Positions 35,905-46,911 are shown, counted from the first letter of the stretch. The stretch is DNA of 64,000 nt from an uncultured Methanobrevibacter sp. (GCF_902784195.1 NZ_CACZTX010000009.1:124001-188000); one strand, 5' to 3'. A program made the numbers and translations. Notes: generated by a model from the sequence alone, not told the origin.

Positions 35905-36481
35905 GCTAATTGAAATCAACCGGAAAATGGAAAACCAATTCAAGAATGCATCTTATGTGAATTGCATAGAAACAAAATCATAATATCACAAAAGCGAAAA
36001 TCACAAAAATAATTCCATTAATTTAAATGAAAACACGACTAATATTCTAAATAGTTATTATTTAGAATATTAATTTAATCAACCATATATTTCATTATTT
36101 CATATCTAAAACTTTTTTTAAAAAACAAATCAAACCTTATCAACATCACCCATACCATTATGGCAAATTTATTAAAATTTTATAAAAATTACAAAAATAA
36201 AAAATTGAAAATTTTAAAAATTTTCAAACACTGCTTTTTAAAAAATTTTTTTATTGAACTATTTTTAAAACTTATTTTTCAAGATAAACATCTATAAAAA
36301 AGACTTTATTAAATTTAAAATTAGATGAAAAATTACGAAATGACATCAATATTAAAATAAAGTTGTAAAATTGCTTTAATTTTGTTATAATATTCTAAAA
36401 ACTTTTTATAAACGATAATAATTTATATTATGAAGATAAATAGAAAAATAAAGAATATTAAGCATTATTAAGGTGAAATAT
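35905..36481. other. Non-coding spacer with a 13-bp stem-loop
   Basis: TAATATTCTAAAT (36040-36052) and ATTTAGAATATTA (36060-36072) form a perfect stem with a seven-base loop; it could be a terminator. The last 80 bp hold a TATA-like CTTTTTATAAACG near 36402 and an AAGGTGAAA ribosome site for the next gene. I see no credible gene; a 31-codon frame at 35888-35983 overlaps the preceding gene and has no support. Confidence 0.55.
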
Positions 36482-37339
36482 ATGATTGACGAAATTTTTC
36501 AAGAGTATAAAAAGCAGGAAAATGACAACATCATCCTTATGACAAAGCACTTTGGAATTGATGTGAAGTGCCTCCTGTATCCCAATATAAACAACGATTT
36601 GATAGTCATTTTAGATAGTGTAAATCTCTTAAATGAAGAAATGGATTCCTTTAAGCTTATTGATGATTTTTATGAGAAAATCATTAAGGAAGGAATATTA
36701 TTGGGCATTGGTTTTGGAAAGGCTCATATGATAAAGAAAATATTGGAATTTCCTCTAAGCAAAAGTGAAATTTTTGATATAGACCTAAAGGAATACCATG
36801 AATATTATCCCCCTTTTGACGAATCAAAATCCGATTTTGAAAAAGTTGATGAAGATGGAATCGAAAGACTCAAAGTATCTGTAAATGATGATCCAAGTAA
36901 ACTTGAAGTTGAAATATCTGCAGTTGCATACATCTCCAAAATCATTGATGAAAACCATAAGGAATTAAAGAAAATTCTTTTTGAAGAGTTTTTTGATGAA
37001 TTTGAAATAGACAGGAAGAAAGCCAAATTCAGAATCAATAAAAAGATTCGAATTGATAGTGAAAGTTTAAGACCATTAATAAAATCCAGATTTTTCAAAG
37101 AGAAAAGGGGAAAATATAAAATCAAGAAGATAATCGAAGACTACTTTGAATACATGATAGATATGGGTTTGGACATAGGAATCAGAACAGGGCTGCGATT
37201 GGTAATTGAAGATATTCAAAAGGAAATCATGCCTTATGAACTATTAGGGAACTTATCTGAAACGGAAACAATGATGTATATTCAAAAGGAACACAGCGAT
37301 TATATCTATAAGAAATACGACACTAAAGTTAGCATTTGA
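36482..37339 (+). CDS. Hypothetical protein, first of a paralogue pair
   Basis: I do not recognise the family. The protein is highly charged and mostly helical. Near residue 65 it has IIKEGILLGIGFGKAHMI, and near 235 YMIDMGLDIGIRTGLRLVIEDIQKE. The same two landmarks, a glycine-rich G-x2-x-G-x3-GK helix and its repeat near the C-terminus, recur in the gene at 37472. The start is the ATG at 36482, since the in-frame GTG at 36473 is part of the AAGGTGAAA ribosome site. No catalytic motif, signal peptide or membrane helix is evident. The pair may be a lineage-specific family. Confidence 0.75.
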   Translation: MIDEIFQEYKKQENDNIILMTKHFGIDVKCLLYPNINNDLIVILDSVNLLNEEMDSFKLIDDFYEKIIKEGILLGIGFGKAHMIKKILEFPLSKSEIFDIDLKEYHEYYPPFDESKSDFEKVDEDGIERLKVSVNDDPSKLEVEISAVAYISKIIDENHKELKKILFEEFFDEFEIDRKKAKFRINKKIRIDSESLRPLIKSRFFKEKRGKYKIKKIIEDYFEYMIDMGLDIGIRTGLRLVIEDIQKEIMPYELLGNLSETETMMYIQKEHSDYIYKKYDTKVSI

Positions 37340-37370
37340 TCAAATATGGAATTTATGGAATTATAGAAAT

Positions 37371-37415
37371 TATAGAATTATTGGAATTTAAAATTTATAG
37401 AATTATTGGAATTTA
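37371..37415. repeat. Perfect 20-bp direct repeat
   Basis: TATAGAATTATTGGAATTTA occurs at 37371-37390 and 37396-37415, with shorter partial copies before it. It lies between the two paralogues, just before the TATA-like GTTTATAAAAG (about 37433-37443) of the second gene. Confidence 0.75.
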
Positions 37416-37471
37416 GGAATTCAGATGGGGGTGTTTATAAAAGCTATTTATGAATCAAAAAAGGTGAAAGC

Positions 37472-38425
37472 ATGAGCTATTTAATCAATGAAATTTATGA
37501 ACTTTACGAAAAGCATTTGGAAATTACAGAACCTGTCCTGAAGAATATGGGAGTTGAAGACAATATTCACAATTATCTTATTGATGTAAACATTGACCTT
37601 GAAATATTGCTTGAATCCAATGACATAATCAGATATGAATATGATGAGCTTCAAGAAAAAGTGAAACAGGCATATGATGAAATATTCAAGGAAGGAATAC
37701 TATTTGGAATCATAGTCGGAAAAATCATCAAGCTAAACAACTGCTTGGGAGATAAGGAAAAGTACAATGAATATATGGGCAGAAACTATGATTATTACAC
37801 AGAATACAGCTTTAAAATAGACTTTTTTAAAAAGGTAATTCCTCCAATAAAAATCAGGAAATCTACAAGGGAAAGCAACCCAAGACAATTGAATTACAGA
37901 AACAAGAAGTATGAGGAAAAAAGGAAAGTCAATGGAATCAATGTAAGCTGTGAAGAAATCAAGGATTCATATTACACCATCAATGAAGAGATAATTGAAT
38001 ATAAGAAAAGAATTAAAGAAGATGGAATAATGAGATTCCTTGAGGATGAGGAGATTGATGATGAGATAAAAAATCAATATTCCAACATAAATGACAAGTT
38101 ATTTGAAAAGCTCTTTAATATCTTAGAAGTCAATCTGAACAATGCTGAGAGAGCTTGTCAAAATTACTATCGCTTCGACACATTTACAGCACACGACATG
38201 TTTGTATCCGATTTGTTTGCAAACTTAGAAGGGGAATTTGAAGCAAGGGAATTGATTGATTTCTACTTAAAATATGTCTTCTTTAAAGGAATTGACATTG
38301 GAATATTAAATGGAAAAATGTTTTTCGTATATGATATCCAAGAAGGATTCTTGAATTACTATAAAATACAAAACATGAACAGTGAAGAAAAAAGCAGATA
38401 TTTGATTAAAGAATTGTTTGATTAG
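37472..38425 (+). CDS. Hypothetical protein, second of a paralogue pair
   Basis: This 317-residue protein shares the order and landmarks of the gene at 36482: LINEIYELYEKH at the start, IFKEGILFGIIVGKIIKL near residue 70, and YVFFKGIDIGILNGKMFFVYDIQE near 270, followed by MNSEEKSRYL compared with LSETETMMYI. The middle region is divergent and strongly charged. Function is unknown. A good AAAGGTGAAAGC site precedes the ATG, and a promoter-like TATA occurs about 30 bp earlier, so it can be transcribed independently. Confidence 0.78.
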   Translation: MSYLINEIYELYEKHLEITEPVLKNMGVEDNIHNYLIDVNIDLEILLESNDIIRYEYDELQEKVKQAYDEIFKEGILFGIIVGKIIKLNNCLGDKEKYNEYMGRNYDYYTEYSFKIDFFKKVIPPIKIRKSTRESNPRQLNYRNKKYEEKRKVNGINVSCEEIKDSYYTINEEIIEYKKRIKEDGIMRFLEDEEIDDEIKNQYSNINDKLFEKLFNILEVNLNNAERACQNYYRFDTFTAHDMFVSDLFANLEGEFEARELIDFYLKYVFFKGIDIGILNGKMFFVYDIQEGFLNYYKIQNMNSEEKSRYLIKELFD

Positions 38426-38535
38426 GTTATAATAACTTAATCAATGAAAAAAAGAAAAAAAGCCTATATAAAAAAGATGAAAAGTTAAAAAAGACTTTTC
38501 AAAATTAAATTAAATTCAATAAATTAAAACATAAG

Positions 38536-39477
38536 TTATTGAATCTTTTGACCGCAATTGGTACAGAAATTGTCTCCAGGATCAATTTGAGTTCCACATT
38601 TCGGACATACATTAGCTTTTGAAGCAATAGGGGCAGCAGGATTTGCTTTACCGTATTCTGCTGTAGGTTTAGCATCACCAATTACAGGGCCTTTAGTGAA
38701 ATCCTTATCACTGTCAATCTCAGCGATTAAAGCTTTCATGTTTGCAATCCTTTTTTCATCAGATGGGTGTGTTGAGAAGAATTCAAAATTATTTCCTCCT
38801 CTTTGACTCATACTTTCCCAAAATGCGGGGATTTGTTTGATGTCATAACCGGCCCAATGAATAATCAACATGCCTAATCTGTCTGCTTCCAATTCTTGGT
38901 CTCTTCCAAATGGCTTTACGAATAAAAAGTCAGACCCAATGTTTGCAGCATTGATTGATGCTCTTGTAATGTCACCTATTGCACCTAAACCAAATACATC
39001 TAGAATGAAACTTCCTAAGTAACCGGCAGTAGCAACAGTGTTTTTAGCACTTTCTACACTTGCACGGGTTCTTGAATGGTCAAGCAATGCATGCGCCATT
39101 TCGTGACCTAAAATGAAAGCTATTCTCTCTTCGGTATTTGCAATTGAAAGAATACCTGAAAACATCACTATTTTTCCACCAGGCATACAAAATGCGTTTA
39201 CGGTTTTATCAGCCAATAAATGCACGTCCCAATCATAATAATCTTGAATATAGTCCATTCTGCCAATTTGTGTAAGATATGCTTCCACTGCCTTAATCAA
39301 TCTTACAGCAACTGCCCTAACCAATTGGCCTTCAGGAGCATTGTCAAGAACTTGAGCCTGTTGGACCATACCGTAATATTGCCTGTAGGAATCCTCTAGA
39401 AACTTATCATCATTTACTATATCAAAATGACTTTTGCCAGTGAATGGGTTTAAACTGCTTCTTTGATCTTTTGCCAT
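38536..39477 (-). CDS. M48-family zinc metalloprotease with C-terminal zinc ribbon
   Basis: The 313-residue protein carries the HExxH motif HEMAH (His125, Glu126, His129) and the distal ELEAD glutamate of M48 peptidases (Oma1/BepA-like group). After a linker, CPKC and CTNC (Cys291, 294, 305, 308) form a zinc ribbon. There is no signal peptide and only weakly hydrophobic segments, so it looks cytoplasmic or peripheral, unlike secreted BepA/LoiP relatives. M48 enzymes usually clear damaged or misfolded proteins. The upstream region contains a long imperfect direct repeat. A GGTGATAAA ribosome site precedes the ATG. Confidence 0.9.
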   Translation of the reverse strand: MAKDQRSSLNPFTGKSHFDIVNDDKFLEDSYRQYYGMVQQAQVLDNAPEGQLVRAVAVRLIKAVEAYLTQIGRMDYIQDYYDWDVHLLADKTVNAFCMPGGKIVMFSGILSIANTEERIAFILGHEMAHALLDHSRTRASVESAKNTVATAGYLGSFILDVFGLGAIGDITRASINAANIGSDFLFVKPFGRDQELEADRLGMLIIHWAGYDIKQIPAFWESMSQRGGNNFEFFSTHPSDEKRIANMKALIAEIDSDKDFTKGPVIGDAKPTAEYGKANPAAPIASKANVCPKCGTQIDPGDNFCTNCGQKIQ

Positions 39478-39515
39478 TTTATCACCAAAATCAATTAATC
39501 ACTTTATGATATTAT

Positions 39516-39611
39516 ATATTGTTCATTAATAAAAATTATTCACATTTAATTGAAAATTTATTTTTTTACGAAAGACATATTGTTCATAGTAAATTATTTA
39601 CATTTAATAAA
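39516..39611. repeat. Imperfect direct repeat upstream of the M48 protease gene
   Basis: ATATTGTTCATTAATAAAAA-type sequence at 39516-39551 is repeated at 39577-39611 (ATATTGTTCATAGTAAATTA), including the later CACATTTAAT / TACATTTAAT part. The period is 61 bp. The block fills the space between the thioesterase stop and the protease start, so it is a candidate operator or promoter duplication. Confidence 0.6.
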
Positions 39612-39615
39612 AAAA

Positions 39616-40014
39616 TTACATTTTATACCCTGTTCCAACAAACTGGGCAATTTCCCTGCCAGTGTCATCTGTAATGTCAACATTTATGACAGAGGTTGTC
39701 CTCCCATCTTTACGAACTGTAGCCTTTGCTATAAGTTTTTCTCCTTTTGCTCCACTTAAATAGTTTATGCTTACCTGAAGACCTACTGTCAACTTGTGCA
39801 GTTGATTGGACATGACAGCAAATGCAAAATCTCCAAGAGTGAATATAGCTCCACCCATTACAGCACCGAAACCATTTCTGAAATCATCCTTGATCTCTAC
39901 ACTGCAAATGCAATAATCATCTCCAAGCTCATCTAACTGAATCCCCAATTTTGCTGCAAATTTATCTCCATTGAAAAATTCTCTTGCTTCATCTATTGAT
40001 TCAAATGTTGTCAA
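39616..40014 (-). CDS. PaaI-family hotdog thioesterase
   Basis: The 132-residue protein has the hotdog fold signature of PaaI-type thioesterases: RNGFGAVMGGAIFTLGDFAFAVMSN, where the conserved glycine-rich turn and Asp lie, then VGLQVSINYLSGAKGEKLIAKATV. Such enzymes hydrolyse acyl-CoA esters, often aromatic ones, in the cytoplasm. The substrate is not evident. It lies upstream of the M48 gene on the same strand, with the repeat block between them. TTAGGTGATTTT is a good ribosome site. Confidence 0.88.
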   Translation of the reverse strand: MTTFESIDEAREFFNGDKFAAKLGIQLDELGDDYCICSVEIKDDFRNGFGAVMGGAIFTLGDFAFAVMSNQLHKLTVGLQVSINYLSGAKGEKLIAKATVRKDGRTTSVINVDITDDTGREIAQFVGTGYKM

Positions 40015-40127
40015 AAAATCACCTAATAAAAATGTAACATATAATTAATTTATTATAATATTATTATATTCAAAATCATTTAAAAGATTATTCTACTTAA
40101 TAAGGTTTAGAAATTATGAAAAATAGA

Positions 40128-40706
40128 TTATTCATCTGTTTTAACCTTTCTAATAAATTTAGCAGGGATTCCTGCAACAATGGAACATTCCTCAACATCT
40201 TTTGTCACTACTGCTCCAGCTGCAATGATTGCACCATCACCTATTGTAACTCCTGGCAAAATGGTTGCATTTGAACCTATCCAAACCTTGTTTCCAATCA
40301 TGATGGGAGCTGCAATTAGATTAGCCCTATTCTGCGGATTTTCATCATGATTTAAGGTAGCCATAACAACATTATGGCCAATCAATACATCATCCCCAAT
40401 ATAGATTCCACCTTGATCCTGGAACTTGCATCCTGCATTGATAAATACATTCTTGCCCAAGTGAATGTTCTTTCCGAAATCTGTGAAAAATGGAGTGAAA
40501 ACCCTAAATTCATCATCAAGTTCCTTACCGATTAGCTTAGAGAAGAGTTCCCTCCTTTCATCAAAATCATGAAAATTATAATTTAATTCACAAGTGATCT
40601 TTTGAGCTTCAATGCTGTAATAATTGCATGCATCAGCAGCTTCATCATCCATAACCAATGCATCACCCTCATTGAAAATATCCAATAATTCATTAAGTTC
40701 TAACAT
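40128..40706 (-). CDS. Hexapeptide-repeat sugar O-acetyltransferase
   Basis: The 192-residue protein is of the maltose/galactoside acetyltransferase (LacA/Maa) type. A helical N-terminal region is followed by left-handed beta-helix hexapeptides. The active-site segment [13 protein letters not shown] contains the expected catalytic His. [23 protein letters not shown] is the typical signature. It transfers acetyl from acetyl-CoA to a sugar or related acceptor; which one cannot be told. It precedes the thioesterase on the same strand by 113 bp. Confidence 0.9.
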   Translation of the reverse strand: MLELNELLDIFNEGDALVMDDEAADACNYYSIEAQKITCELNYNFHDFDERRELFSKLIGKELDDEFRVFTPFFTDFGKNIHLGKNVFINAGCKFQDQGGIYIGDDVLIGHNVVMATLNHDENPQNRANLIAAPIMIGNKVWIGSNATILPGVTIGDGAIIAAGAVVTKDVEECSIVAGIPAKFIRKVKTDE

Positions 40707-40861
40707 ATATATAAATTGGTTTTAATAAAATATAAAAATTTTTAAAAAAATGAAATTTAGATTTAAAAAATGAAATAATGAAAAATAGATAATAAATTTA
40801 ATATAAAAAAAGCAATAGTTTAAAACTATTAAAAAAAAGAGAATAAGGAAGTATAGAAAAT

Positions 40862-43143
<2,282 letters not shown>

Positions 43144-43695
43144 ATGAGAATCTTAATATCAAACCTAAAGGGGAAAGAACTTTTAGACATAGCCATGAAA
43201 AACAGGATTGAAAAATTGATATCCGTATATACAAACTATAACGAAACCAGCTTGCTTGATCAGTACATGATGAAAGAAAACATTAAAATCAGCACAACAA
43301 GTGCTATTGAAGCTTCAAAGCAATTAACATACATAATAAGAAATTCAAAAGAAGAGGGAAATGAAATCTTTGTTGCAACTGATGGAAACTTCATAGGATC
43401 CATCTTAAACTTCGTTGCAAATAAGGAAGGTGCGGACCACATTTACTATTGCTTCAATGACCAAGCCATACAAATGCCAAAATTAAGCATAAACCTATCC
43501 AAAACAAAAATGAAAATTCTAAAAACCCTTGAAGAGTCCGAACAGACCGCTATTCTAATAGGAAAGAATGTTGGAATCTCAAGAGCTATGGTCTATAAAC
43601 ACATCAATAGCTTAATGGAAGATGGTTTGGTGGGACAGACAAAACAGTATGAAAAATATTACCTTACAAATGCAGGAAAGATGGCAATCATTTAA
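43144..43695 (+). CDS. Winged-helix regulator with possible CARF-like N-terminal domain
   Basis: The 183-residue protein has a C-terminal MarR/ArsR-like winged helix (about 118-183: KMKILKTLEESEQTAILIGKNVGISRAMVYKHINSLMEDGLV). The N-terminal 115 residues alternate strands and helices; NEIFVATDGNFIGSILNFVANKEGADHIYY recalls the nucleotide-pocket segment of CARF-type sensor domains, so a Csa3-like layout is possible but unproven. The start is the ATG at 43144, since GAGGAATT lies between it and the ATG at 43132. No cas gene occurs in the window. The long spacer before it suggests complex control. Confidence 0.7.
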   Translation: MRILISNLKGKELLDIAMKNRIEKLISVYTNYNETSLLDQYMMKENIKISTTSAIEASKQLTYIIRNSKEEGNEIFVATDGNFIGSILNFVANKEGADHIYYCFNDQAIQMPKLSINLSKTKMKILKTLEESEQTAILIGKNVGISRAMVYKHINSLMEDGLVGQTKQYEKYYLTNAGKMAII

Positions 43696-43845
43696 AAAAA
43701 AATAGTCTTATGGATTAATGAAATTTGAGATAATAAATTTCCTCTTAAAAAAAGAAATATCAAAATGTGAAATAAATCATTCACATTTGATTTAAAAATT
43801 TTAATTTTCGTTTTCAATAACTAATTTATATTCTACATTATCAAA

Positions 43846-44487
43846 TTAAGCTTCAGCAGGTTTTCCTTTTTCAGCCCATCTTACAGTCATGGTAGTGAAT
43901 GGCTGAGCAATTGCAGTCCAAATCAAACTTAATATCCAGTGAGTGATGATCATTATTAAGATGTCTACAACAGAGTAAACACCAACAAATGCCAATCCAA
44001 TGAATACGAAGTTATCAATAAATTCACTGAAAGCAAGAACTAATAAGTTTATTCCTGATGCGTAAGCTTTTCCTTCATTTACAATAGTAGTCAATCTTGC
44101 ATTTACCAAGTTACCGATTAAGTAACTGATGTAAGAAGCTATAAGAATTCTTGGGGTTTGGGTAAATACAAAGGATAATGCTGCATCACCAGTAAAGAAA
44201 TCTGGGGATGGCAAGAATAATATTAATGTAGTCATAAATACGAATAATACATCAGCAGCAATACCTAATACAAGGGTTCTTTGTGCTACTCTTTCACCGT
44301 ATACATCAGCAATTACATTAGTTAAAATGTATACTAAAGGATAGATCAATACTCCAGCAGGAGTTTCCATACCTAAGAAATTAATATTGATAATCTTAAC
44401 AGTAATTAAGTTTGCAATGGTAAAAGCCATACAGAAGAATACTGTGAGTATTACTCTTTTTTCTGTAAAGTCAAAATTTAAATCCAT
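43846..44487 (-). CDS. Queuosine-precursor-type transporter (YhhQ/VUT family)
   Basis: The 213-residue membrane protein has six predicted helices. The family signature appears as ANLITVKIININFLGMETPAGVLIYPLVYILTNVIADVYGE, and the last helices end WTAIAQPFTTMTVRWAEKG. Bacterial relatives import preQ0 or preQ1. In archaea preQ0 feeds archaeosine in tRNA, so the protein could salvage it; that role is inferred. It is monocistronic, convergent with the regulator gene at 43144. AAGGATTGATT precedes the ATG. Confidence 0.9.
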   Translation of the reverse strand: MDLNFDFTEKRVILTVFFCMAFTIANLITVKIININFLGMETPAGVLIYPLVYILTNVIADVYGERVAQRTLVLGIAADVLFVFMTTLILFLPSPDFFTGDAALSFVFTQTPRILIASYISYLIGNLVNARLTTIVNEGKAYASGINLLVLAFSEFIDNFVFIGLAFVGVYSVVDILIMIITHWILSLIWTAIAQPFTTMTVRWAEKGKPAEA

Positions 44488-44799
44488 TTAATCAATCCTT
44501 AATCTAATAAAGTTAAAATAATAGATTAAAATATTTTAAGTTAATGAAATATTAATTTAAAAAGAAGATTTTTAAAAAATAAGATATTTCATACAACATA
44601 ATTATATTTAACTTAATCTAATATAAATATTTAGTATTACTTATACAAATTTTCATTAAATCGGCAAAATTTTTTTGAATCTAAGAAAATTTTATATAAT
44701 TTATAAACATATTAATTAATAGAATTAATATAACTAATGAACTAATAAAACTAAAAGATTATTATCATTATCTAATTTTTAAAACTGGGGAATTGAATC
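44488..44799. promoter_or_regulatory. Divergent promoter spacer
   Basis: This spacer separates the transporter and a small hypothetical gene. TTTCATTAAATCGGCA at 44651-44666 nearly repeats TTTCATTAATCGGCA at 42992-43006, at a similar distance (about 140 bp) before the next plus-strand start. TATA-like TTTATATAATTTATAAAC occurs at 44690-44707. Nothing else is evident. Confidence 0.4.
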
Positions 44800-45033
44800 A
44801 TGAGCTCCAAAAACAACCAAGAAGATCTAAGTCCAATTGAGGAAATCAAGAAGGAATACTTGGAAAAAATAGACTATTTTGGAAACAGAAGAAGCAAATA
44901 CGCTCTTTATAAAAAGTTTTCAAAAAAGTACAATCTCAACAAGAGAGTTTTCCTTTACATCATCAATCAGGCTCATGAAGATGTTGGAAGCCCAAAAAGA
45001 TATGAATTGAATGCAAATAGAAATAGAAAATAA
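44800..45033 (+). CDS. Small basic hypothetical protein, 77 residues
   Basis: I do not recognise a family. The N-terminus is acidic (QEDLSPIEEIKKEYLEKIDYFG) and the rest strongly basic and helical (RRSKYALYKKFSKKYNLNKRVFLYIINQAHED), which could bind nucleic acid or ribosomes. GGGGAATTG precedes the ATG, and the codon use and clean reading frame support a real gene. It is followed by a long non-coding tract with MITE-like elements. Confidence 0.65.
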   Translation: MSSKNNQEDLSPIEEIKKEYLEKIDYFGNRRSKYALYKKFSKKYNLNKRVFLYIINQAHEDVGSPKRYELNANRNRK

Positions 45034-45246
45034 GAGATGATCTTATCTAATTTTTAAAAGATTTCATAATGAAATAAAACATGTTTCATATCTTAAATAA
45101 TATCTGATTTTTTTATCCTTGAAAATTAAAACGAAAAATTTATAAGCCCTCATAACATAATATTATACGATGTGTATATAATTACATATCATATTAATAA
45201 ATTTATAATCTCCAATAAAAATAATTTATTAATAAATAATATTAAT

Positions 45247-45410
45247 ATAAGAGGATATTTGACTATCGTCTTTAATTAAAAAAAGTCCTATATAAATTAC
45301 CTTAAAAACTGATATTTGCTTAATTGCAATTATCTTATACAAATTACCTAAATAATATAATAAAGTACTTATTAATTTTTTAAAAAGATGATAAAAAAAT
45401 ATCCTCTTAT
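45247..45410. mobile_element. MITE-like element with about 27-bp terminal inverted repeats
   Basis: ATAAGAGGATATTT at 45247-45260 is exactly inverted at 45397-45410. Beyond it the arms keep matching (TATCGTCTTT versus TATCATCTTT), giving about 27 bp with four mismatches. The 164-bp interior is AT-rich with no gene. This is the layout of a miniature inverted-repeat element; I see no clear target-site duplication, so a large stem-loop is the alternative. Confidence 0.5.
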
Positions 45411-45665
45411 TTTAAATCTCTTTTTTAAACATAAAGTAATTAAGGAAATGTCTTCATAGGTCAATTAATTATTATTTTTTTAATATTTTAAACATAAAGA
45501 TAATATTTTCATAAAAAACTAAAAATATTTTAATTATTAGTAATGTTAAAAATAGTTCTGAAATATGAAAATATTTATTAATTAAAAAAATAAAAATAAG
45601 TATAGGATTAACATCCATTGGGAAAATGAAAAATATTATAAACTTTTTTATAGTAATTTTCATTA

Positions 45666-45767
45666 AAAGAACATAGTAAAACGGAATTTTTATGATTTAT
45701 ATTGTAAAAATAAATTTTAAAAATTTTTTAAAAGATTAGAAGCTAACAAAAAATTACTATGTTCTTT
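45666..45767. mobile_element. Second short inverted-repeat element
   Basis: AAAGAACATAGTAA at 45666-45679 is exactly inverted as TTACTATGTTCTTT at 45754-45767, spanning 102 bp without a gene. Its ends differ from those of the element at 45247. It could be a different MITE, a relic of an insertion sequence, or a folded transcript end. The rest of the 45034-45902 tract shows only AT-rich sequence. Confidence 0.45.
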
Positions 45768-45902
45768 CCAATTTTTTTCTGATTTTACTATTTTTAGAAG
45801 TTTTTTAGCAATCTAATACTATTTTTAAAATCTTTACTAACTTTTTAAAACCATATTTTCTATTTTTAAAAAAAAAATTAAATTTAAGCAAAATATCATG
45901 AA

Positions 45903-46700
45903 TTAGATATCATCAAGAATTTCTTTTGGAGCTCCAGCAACTTCCACCAAGTATTCCGCTTCAACAATATGCAATTTAGAAGGAATAACTATGCAATGAA
46001 GAGGACCGCCAAAATCAAAATCAATCAAGTCCTTAATATATCCTGCCTTTACAAGATTATCCTTAGATCCGACTCTTGCAATTCCAATAGCTAAAGTGTC
46101 TTCATTAACTAGTCCTTCATGATCAAGATTTTCCTTGATTGTCATCAAATTCTTTAATCCTTCATTTACAGTCATGTACTTATCCTTATGAGCTTGAATA
46201 TCCAATAGAACCAAGGTGTGCATATCCATCTTTAAGTTCTCTTCAATACCCATATAAGGGGATTTAGGGAAATAGTTATACTCCAAATCAGGAAATGGAA
46301 TAGTTGTGACCTTACCGAACTTATATGCCTGAAGGCCTGAAATAGCTGGTGCTGAAGATAAAATGCTTGATCCGTGAATTACTTCAAAATCAATGCATTT
46401 TCTTGCACATTCCACTAGAAAATCAGAGTGTGTTGTAGCGATTAAAGGATCTCCACCAGTAATCAATGCAACATCCATATCTTTTGCTTCCTTTAAGAAA
46501 ATTGACTCCTCTTCCACTTGAGTCCGGTCAAGAACAATGATTTCCTTTCCAATAATTGATTCTATCTTTTCAAAATTAGAGCCAAATAAGCGTGAAGTGA
46601 AAAATTCAGCATAAACCTTATCCACTTTTTTTAATGCTTCCACACCTTTTAAAGATATGTCCTTTTCATCGAATAATCCTAAACCAACCAAATAAAACAT
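45903..46700 (-). CDS. dphB: Diphthine synthase (Dph5)
   Basis: The 265-residue SAM-dependent methyltransferase methylates the modified histidine of aEF2 in diphthamide synthesis. MFYLVGLGLFDEKDISLKGVEALKK is the family N-terminus, with GGDPLIATTHSD as the tetrapyrrole-methylase-type SAM loop and GSSILSSAPAISGLQAYKFG in the centre. The length is typical. A TGATTTT site precedes the ATG. The gene lies 130 bp downstream of a candidate structured RNA on the same strand. Confidence 0.97.
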   Translation of the reverse strand: MFYLVGLGLFDEKDISLKGVEALKKVDKVYAEFFTSRLFGSNFEKIESIIGKEIIVLDRTQVEEESIFLKEAKDMDVALITGGDPLIATTHSDFLVECARKCIDFEVIHGSSILSSAPAISGLQAYKFGKVTTIPFPDLEYNYFPKSPYMGIEENLKMDMHTLVLLDIQAHKDKYMTVNEGLKNLMTIKENLDHEGLVNEDTLAIGIARVGSKDNLVKAGYIKDLIDFDFGGPLHCIVIPSKLHIVEAEYLVEVAGAPKEILDDI

Positions 46701-46828
46701 AAAATCACTTAAAGCATCTTAATATAATATTTTAATTAATATCCTAATATAATCAATCTAAATGTACAATCAATAACAAAATAAAGAGTTATAATTCAAT
46801 AAAAAGTAAAAATAGATTAATAAAAAAA

Positions 46829-46898
46829 AGGGCGCTTAATAACACAGGCCCACCATAAACCTGCTCTTCACGTTAAAAAGCAACCCTTTTTACACCAT
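46829..46898. ncRNA. Candidate structured RNA (strand uncertain)
   Basis: This is a GC-richer island within very AT-rich DNA. On the plus strand GGGCGCTTAATAAC (46831-46844) can pair with GTTAAAAAGCAACCC (46873-46887) as a stem with small internal loops, enclosing a CAGG/CCTG hairpin whose loop is CCCACCATAAA. A T-run follows; on the minus strand the structure is equally good and also ends in a T-run of eight. It is not a tRNA. It could be a small RNA, a riboswitch-like leader of dphB (minus), or an elaborate terminator. Confidence 0.4.
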
Positions 46899-46911
46899 AC
46901 ATCACCACTTT

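Noticed and set aside
35888-35983. 31-codon frame starting inside the end of the hypothetical gene at 35566
   Set aside because: No ribosome site and no recognisable features; it is too short to support from sequence alone.
36805-37125. 106-residue minus-strand frame opposite the first unknown paralogue
   Set aside because: Antisense shadow; the plus-strand frame is supported by its ribosome site and by similarity to the neighbouring paralogue.
45472-45663. Minus-strand 63-residue hydrophobic reading frame
   Set aside because: Composition (Ile, Phe, Leu, Lys, Asn) is what AT-rich non-coding DNA gives, there is no ribosome site, and it lies between the two inverted-repeat elements.
46829-46898. 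Reading the GC-richer island as a tRNA
   Set aside because: No T-loop consensus, no cloverleaf arms of the right length and no acceptor pairing.
46836-46900. Tiny minus-strand leader peptides within the structured region (such as ATG-GTG-GGC to TAA)
   Set aside because: Six to eleven codons only, with weak or misplaced ribosome sites; they may arise by chance.
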